Shown in pieces: positions 60,723 to 64,000 of a stretch of DNA of 64,000 bases. Under the pieces are notes generated by a model that was not told the origin of the DNA, did no database searches, and saw only the letters and a list, made by a program, of their open reading frames with translations. The stretch covers positions 310,001 to 374,000 of the forward strand of contig NZ_CP166194.1 of NCBI RefSeq assembly GCF_045679545.1, in the 5' to 3' direction. Origin of the DNA: Enterovibrio sp045679545. Its GTDB lineage: Bacteria > Pseudomonadota > Gammaproteobacteria > Enterobacterales > Vibrionaceae. Each line of letters starts with the position of its first letter. Positions within the stretch are counted from its first letter, which is position 1. A program made the position numbers and the translations under genes.

Positions 60723-62138
60723 TTATACGCTCTGAATGTCGAAGCTGTTTACGTCAACAAAGTGACCGGCGACAGCGGCAGCGGCGGCCATGGCTGGGCT
60801 AACCAGATGAGTACGGCCTTCACGACCCTGACGGCCTTCGAAGTTACGGTTACTGGTGGATGCGCAGCGCTCTTTTGGCCCTAAGCGATCGTTGTTCATC
60901 GCCAGACACATAGAACAACCGGGCAAGCGCCATTCAAACCCAGCTTCGATAAATATCTTATCCAAGCCTTCTGATTCCGCTTGGGCTTTCACTTGCTCTG
61001 AGCCCGGTACAACCAGCGCTTGAACGCCAGCGGCCACTTTGCGGCCTTTAGCAACAGCCGCTGCCGCGCGCATGTCTTCGATACGTGAGTTGGTGCAAGA
61101 GCCGATAAAGACTTTGTCGATGGTGATGTCGGTAATTTTCTGACCCGCTTCGATACCCATGTATTTCAGCGCGCGCTCTGCAGAGTGACGCTCAATCGGA
61201 TCGGCAAAGCTCTCTGGAGCAGGAACCACACCGTTAATACCCACCACTTGACCTGGATTTGTACCCCAAGTGACTTGATTGGTGATCTCAGCTGCATCTA
61301 ACGTGACAACCGCATCAAATACTGCGTCATCGTCAGTTTTTAACGTCTTCCAGTACTCGACAGCAGCATCCCAATCCGCGCCCGTTGGCGAGAATTTGCG
61401 GCCTTGCAAGTAATTGAATGTGGTTTGATCAGGAGCCACCAAGCCCGCTTTCGCGCCTAGCTCAATTGCCATGTTACAAACCGTCATACGGCCTTCCATG
61501 GTCAGATCTTCAATCGCTTGACCGCAGAATTCGACCACGTAGCCCGTACCACCGGCATGGCCGACTTTGCCGATAATGGCGAGAACGATATCTTTGGCGG
61601 TGACGCCATCAGCAACCTTGCCTTTGACCTCAATCTTCATGGTCTTGGCACTGCCTTGTTTCAAGGTTTGGGTTGCCAATACATGCTCAACTTCTGAGGT
61701 GCCAATACCAAACGCCAATGAACCAAATGCGCCATGGGTTGCGGTGTGGGAATCACCACAAACAATGGTGGTACCCGGTAGGGTAATACCCAGTTCCGGC
61801 CCCATGACATGAACGATGCCTTGATACGGGTGGTTCAAATCGTAAAGGGTGACGCCAAACTCTTCGCAGTTTTTCGCGAGGGTTTCCATTTGGATTTTTG
61901 CCATCTCGCCAGAGGCATTGATGTCTTTGGTCTGGGTCGAGACGTTGTGATCCATGGTGGCGAAGGTTTTTGACACCTGACGCACCGGACGACCTTTTTC
62001 ACGCAAACCATCAAACGCTTGCGGCGAGGTGACTTCATGCACCAAGTGACGGTCAATGTACAGCAAAGGGGTTTCACCTTCGGCTGCAACCACCACATGG
62101 GCGTCGTAGACTTTTTCGTAGAGTGTTTTTGCAGACAT
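60723..62138 (-). CDS. leuC: 3-isopropylmalate dehydratase large subunit
   Basis: This 471-residue protein is an aconitase-family [4Fe-4S] enzyme. The cluster Cys are in FIGSCTNSRIED (about 348) and GCSMCLAMN (about 408 and 411). CGDSHTATHGAFGSLAFGIG is also diagnostic. It forms the active enzyme with LeuD. An 89-bp spacer separates it from leuB, longer than the other gaps in the operon, with GGAAG before the ATG. Confidence 0.97.
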   Translation of the reverse strand: MSAKTLYEKVYDAHVVVAAEGETPLLYIDRHLVHEVTSPQAFDGLREKGRPVRQVSKTFATMDHNVSTQTKDINASGEMAKIQMETLAKNCEEFGVTLYDLNHPYQGIVHVMGPELGITLPGTTIVCGDSHTATHGAFGSLAFGIGTSEVEHVLATQTLKQGSAKTMKIEVKGKVADGVTAKDIVLAIIGKVGHAGGTGYVVEFCGQAIEDLTMEGRMTVCNMAIELGAKAGLVAPDQTTFNYLQGRKFSPTGADWDAAVEYWKTLKTDDDAVFDAVVTLDAAEITNQVTWGTNPGQVVGINGVVPAPESFADPIERHSAERALKYMGIEAGQKITDITIDKVFIGSCTNSRIEDMRAAAAVAKGRKVAAGVQALVVPGSEQVKAQAESEGLDKIFIEAGFEWRLPGCSMCLAMNNDRLGPKERCASTSNRNFEGRQGREGRTHLVSPAMAAAAAVAGHFVDVNSFDIQSV

Positions 62139-62227
62139 TGCTTCTTCCTTATTTTCCCTGTTGTCTTGAGACTCGCAGCGGCGTTGGCGACGAGATCTAA
62201 GACTAACGGGAAGAATCCTTTCTTATT

Positions 62228-63316
62228 TTATGCTTCGCGAACATACGCGGCGATTTTATCACCCATTTCCGATGTCGTCAGCGGGGTGGTGTTGCCAGCC
62301 AGATCAGCAGTCAGTTCGCCAGCTTCTAATGCCTTGCTTACCGCATTTTCGATAGCGAGCGCTGCATCTTCTTCGCCCAAGCTATAACGTAGCATCAATG
62401 CCGCAGACAGGATTTGTGCCACAGGGTTAGCGATGTTTTTACCTGCGATATCCGGTGCACTGCCGCCTGCTGGTTCGTATAAACCAAACTTACTGTCATT
62501 GAGGCTGGCTGATGGCAGCATGCCCATTGAGCCTGTGATCATCGCGCACTCATCAGAGATGATGTCACCAAAGATGTTCGAGCACAGCATCACATCAAAC
62601 TGCGACGGGTCTTTGATCAGCTGCATGGTCGCGTTGTCGATGTAGATGTGTGAAAGCTCTACATCTGGGTAGTCTTTGGCGATTTCTTCCACCACTTCGC
62701 GCCATAAAATCGAGCTTTGCAGCACGTTAGCTTTGTCGACAGACATGACTTTTTTGCGGCGAAGACGTGCCGATTCAAACGCGATGCGGGCAATGCGTTC
62801 GATTTCGTAGCGATAGTAAACTTCAGTATCAAATGCACGTTCTTCAGCGCCAGAGCCTTCGCGGCCCTTTGGTTGACCAAAGTAAATGCCGCCCGTCAGT
62901 TCACGGACAACCACGATATCGAAACCGCGCTCAGAGATGTCAGCACGCAGTGGCGAAAATGCTTCAAGACCTGCATGAATTTGCGCAGGGCGAAGATTAC
63001 AAAACAGTTGGAAGTGCTTACGCAGTGGCAGCAGTGCGCCACGCTCTGGTTGCTCGTTTGGTGGCAGATTTTCCCATTTTGGGCCGCCGACCGAACCGAA
63101 CAGCACGGCATCGGCAGCTTCACAACCTTTTAAGGTCGCGTCAGGCAGTGGCGAACCATGGTTGTCGATGGCAATACCACCGACGTCATATTCATTTTTT
63201 TCAAAGGTGATATCGAACTTTTCACTGATTGCATCCAGCACTTTATGGGCTTGTTGCATCACTTCTGGGCCAATACCGTCTCCCGGTAGAACGGCAATCT
63301 TATACGTACCTGCCAT
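62228..63316 (-). CDS. leuB: 3-isopropylmalate dehydrogenase
   Basis: This 362-residue protein shows AVLPGDGIGPEVMQQA, GSVGGPKWENLPP, the substrate-binding RELTGGIYFG, YEIERIARIAFESARLR and EPAGGSAPDIAGK-type AGGSAPDIAGKNIANP for NAD. It oxidises and decarboxylates 3-isopropylmalate. It begins 2 bp after leuA. Normal length. Confidence 0.97.
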   Translation of the reverse strand: MAGTYKIAVLPGDGIGPEVMQQAHKVLDAISEKFDITFEKNEYDVGGIAIDNHGSPLPDATLKGCEAADAVLFGSVGGPKWENLPPNEQPERGALLPLRKHFQLFCNLRPAQIHAGLEAFSPLRADISERGFDIVVVRELTGGIYFGQPKGREGSGAEERAFDTEVYYRYEIERIARIAFESARLRRKKVMSVDKANVLQSSILWREVVEEIAKDYPDVELSHIYIDNATMQLIKDPSQFDVMLCSNIFGDIISDECAMITGSMGMLPSASLNDSKFGLYEPAGGSAPDIAGKNIANPVAQILSAALMLRYSLGEEDAALAIENAVSKALEAGELTADLAGNTTPLTTSEMGDKIAAYVREA

Positions 63317-63318
63317 GG

Positions 63319-64000
63319 TTACACTGTCTCCGTTTTAAATGTTGCTTGTTCTTTGATTTGAGCGATGCGGTCAGCACGATAAATGCTGTTGATGACGTGC
63401 AGTAGCGCCTGTCCCGATGCTTCAATAATGTCGGTTGAAACGCCCGTACCGTGGTACTTACGCCCTTTATAATTCGCGATAATGTCAGCTTGTCCTAGAC
63501 CGTCTTCCCCTTCGCCTTTGGCGGTTAGGTCAAACTTGTCCAGCACGATTTCGTAACCCGTAATACGGTAGATAACTTGGTACAAGGAATCTACTGGGCC
63601 GTTACCGATGGCGGCGTCACTGACTTCTTCGTCGCCACACTGCAAGCTGATGGTGGCGGTGGCTTTCACGCTACCACTTTGCACGCTCAGGTACTTCAAC
63701 TTATAGAAGTCGTCTTCTTCTTGTAGGTTATTGAAGAACATCAGTGCTTCCAAGTCATAATCGAAAACCTGTCCTTTTCGGTCGGCCAGCTTCAAAAATG
63801 CTTGATACAGATTATCCAAGTCGTATTCAGTATCGCTGTAGCCCATGGTGTCCATGTGGTTCTTCACCGCAGCGCGACCCGAACGGCTGGTCAGGTTCAG
63901 GGCTTTTTGACCCAAACCGATTGACTGAGGGGTCATGATTTCATAAGTGTTCTTGTTCTTAATCATGCCGTCTTGGTGAATACCTGAGCTGTGGCTAAAG
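63319..64000 (-). CDS. leuA: 2-isopropylmalate synthase, C-terminal part
   Basis: The frame is open from the right edge to the stop at 63319 and gives about 227 C-terminal residues of a protein normally about 515 long. It begins in the catalytic part with FSHSSGIHQDG, followed by NTYEIMTPQSIGL, and covers the leucine-binding regulatory domain (CGDEEVSDAAIGNGPVDSLYQ, GTGVSTDIIEASGQALLHVIN). It makes 2-isopropylmalate from acetyl-CoA and 2-ketoisovalerate and is inhibited by leucine. The operon promoter and any leader peptide lie outside the window. Confidence 0.96.
   Translation of the reverse strand, partial: FSHSSGIHQDGMIKNKNTYEIMTPQSIGLGQKALNLTSRSGRAAVKNHMDTMGYSDTEYDLDNLYQAFLKLADRKGQVFDYDLEALMFFNNLQEEDDFYKLKYLSVQSGSVKATATISLQCGDEEVSDAAIGNGPVDSLYQVIYRITGYEIVLDKFDLTAKGEGEDGLGQADIIANYKGRKYHGTGVSTDIIEASGQALLHVINSIYRADRIAQIKEQATFKTETV

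Noticed and set aside
62139..62227. An 89-bp leuB-leuC spacer as a possible attenuator
   Set aside because: Only a 4-5 bp imperfect stem (CTCG/CGAG) can be drawn and no T-run follows. Leucine attenuation would be expected before leuA.
1..64000. Signs of mobile elements, phage, integrons or CRISPR arrays
   Set aside because: No transposase, integrase, regularly spaced direct repeats or tRNA-linked duplications were seen. Gene order follows the conserved chromosomal pattern almost throughout.

Overview
The window looks like a piece of a Vibrionaceae chromosome (moderate GC, genes tightly packed). Evidence is gene content and order: ytfB/fklB, ytfJ-ytfK-msrA-tamA-tamB-fbp-mpl, argR/mdh, ispB/rplU-rpmA-obgE, folA, the apaH-apaG-rsmA-pdxA-surA-lptD run, djlA, rluA, rapA, thiBPQ and leuABCD. 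A relative of Enterovibrio or Grimontia is my guess from memory. It is not proven by the sequence. No rRNA, tRNA, CRISPR array, insertion sequence, phage gene or integron is visible.

Layout. (1) 1-3.8 kb, minus strand: a quinoprotein cluster. It holds a PQQ-dependent alcohol dehydrogenase cut by the left edge and three periplasmic accessory genes: a SoxYZ-like carrier, a metallo-beta-lactamase-fold hydrolase and a rhodanese-like CxxxCW protein. This is the least conventional part of the window. (2) 3.9-9.1 kb: a LysR regulator, fklB, ytfB, elaA and cpdB. (3) 9.4-15.6 kb: a complete sulfate-assimilation operon, cysG-cysD-cysN-SLC13 permease-cysC. (4) 15.6-28 kb: a family of unknown function, a tiny membrane-protein ORF, ytfJ, ytfK, msrA, the tamAB outer-membrane assembly pair, fbp, mpl and ubiX. 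(5) 28-33 kb: uspA plus a fused TRAP permease with no solute receptor beside it, then argR and mdh back to back. (6) 33-38.5 kb: ispB, rplU-rpmA-obgE, yjjP-yjjB and folA. (7) 38.5-48 kb: the minus-strand series from lptD to apaH, then djlA, a 2-hydroxyacid dehydrogenase and rluA. (8) 48-55.5 kb: rapA, a PIN-PhoH ATPase and two GGDEF proteins, one with a damaged catalytic motif. (9) 55.6-59.9 kb: thiB-thiP-thiQ behind a TPP riboswitch, then a DUF547 protein. (10) 60-64 kb: leuABCD, with leuA running off the right edge.

How the parts work together. Most of the window is housekeeping. Sulfate is taken up and activated by the cys operon, and CysG makes siroheme for sulfite reductase. SurA, LptD, TamA and TamB all act in building the outer membrane. 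ThiBPQ imports thiamin under TPP control. Genes of uncertain role are the quinoprotein accessory cluster, the orphan TRAP permease with its hairpin-rich leader, the degenerate GGDEF sensor, the TIGR03899-like and DUF547 proteins and the 29-residue membrane ORF. A family of about 50-bp hairpin repeats with TATACCCAA-like ends occurs at least twice, with a diverged third copy, always between genes.
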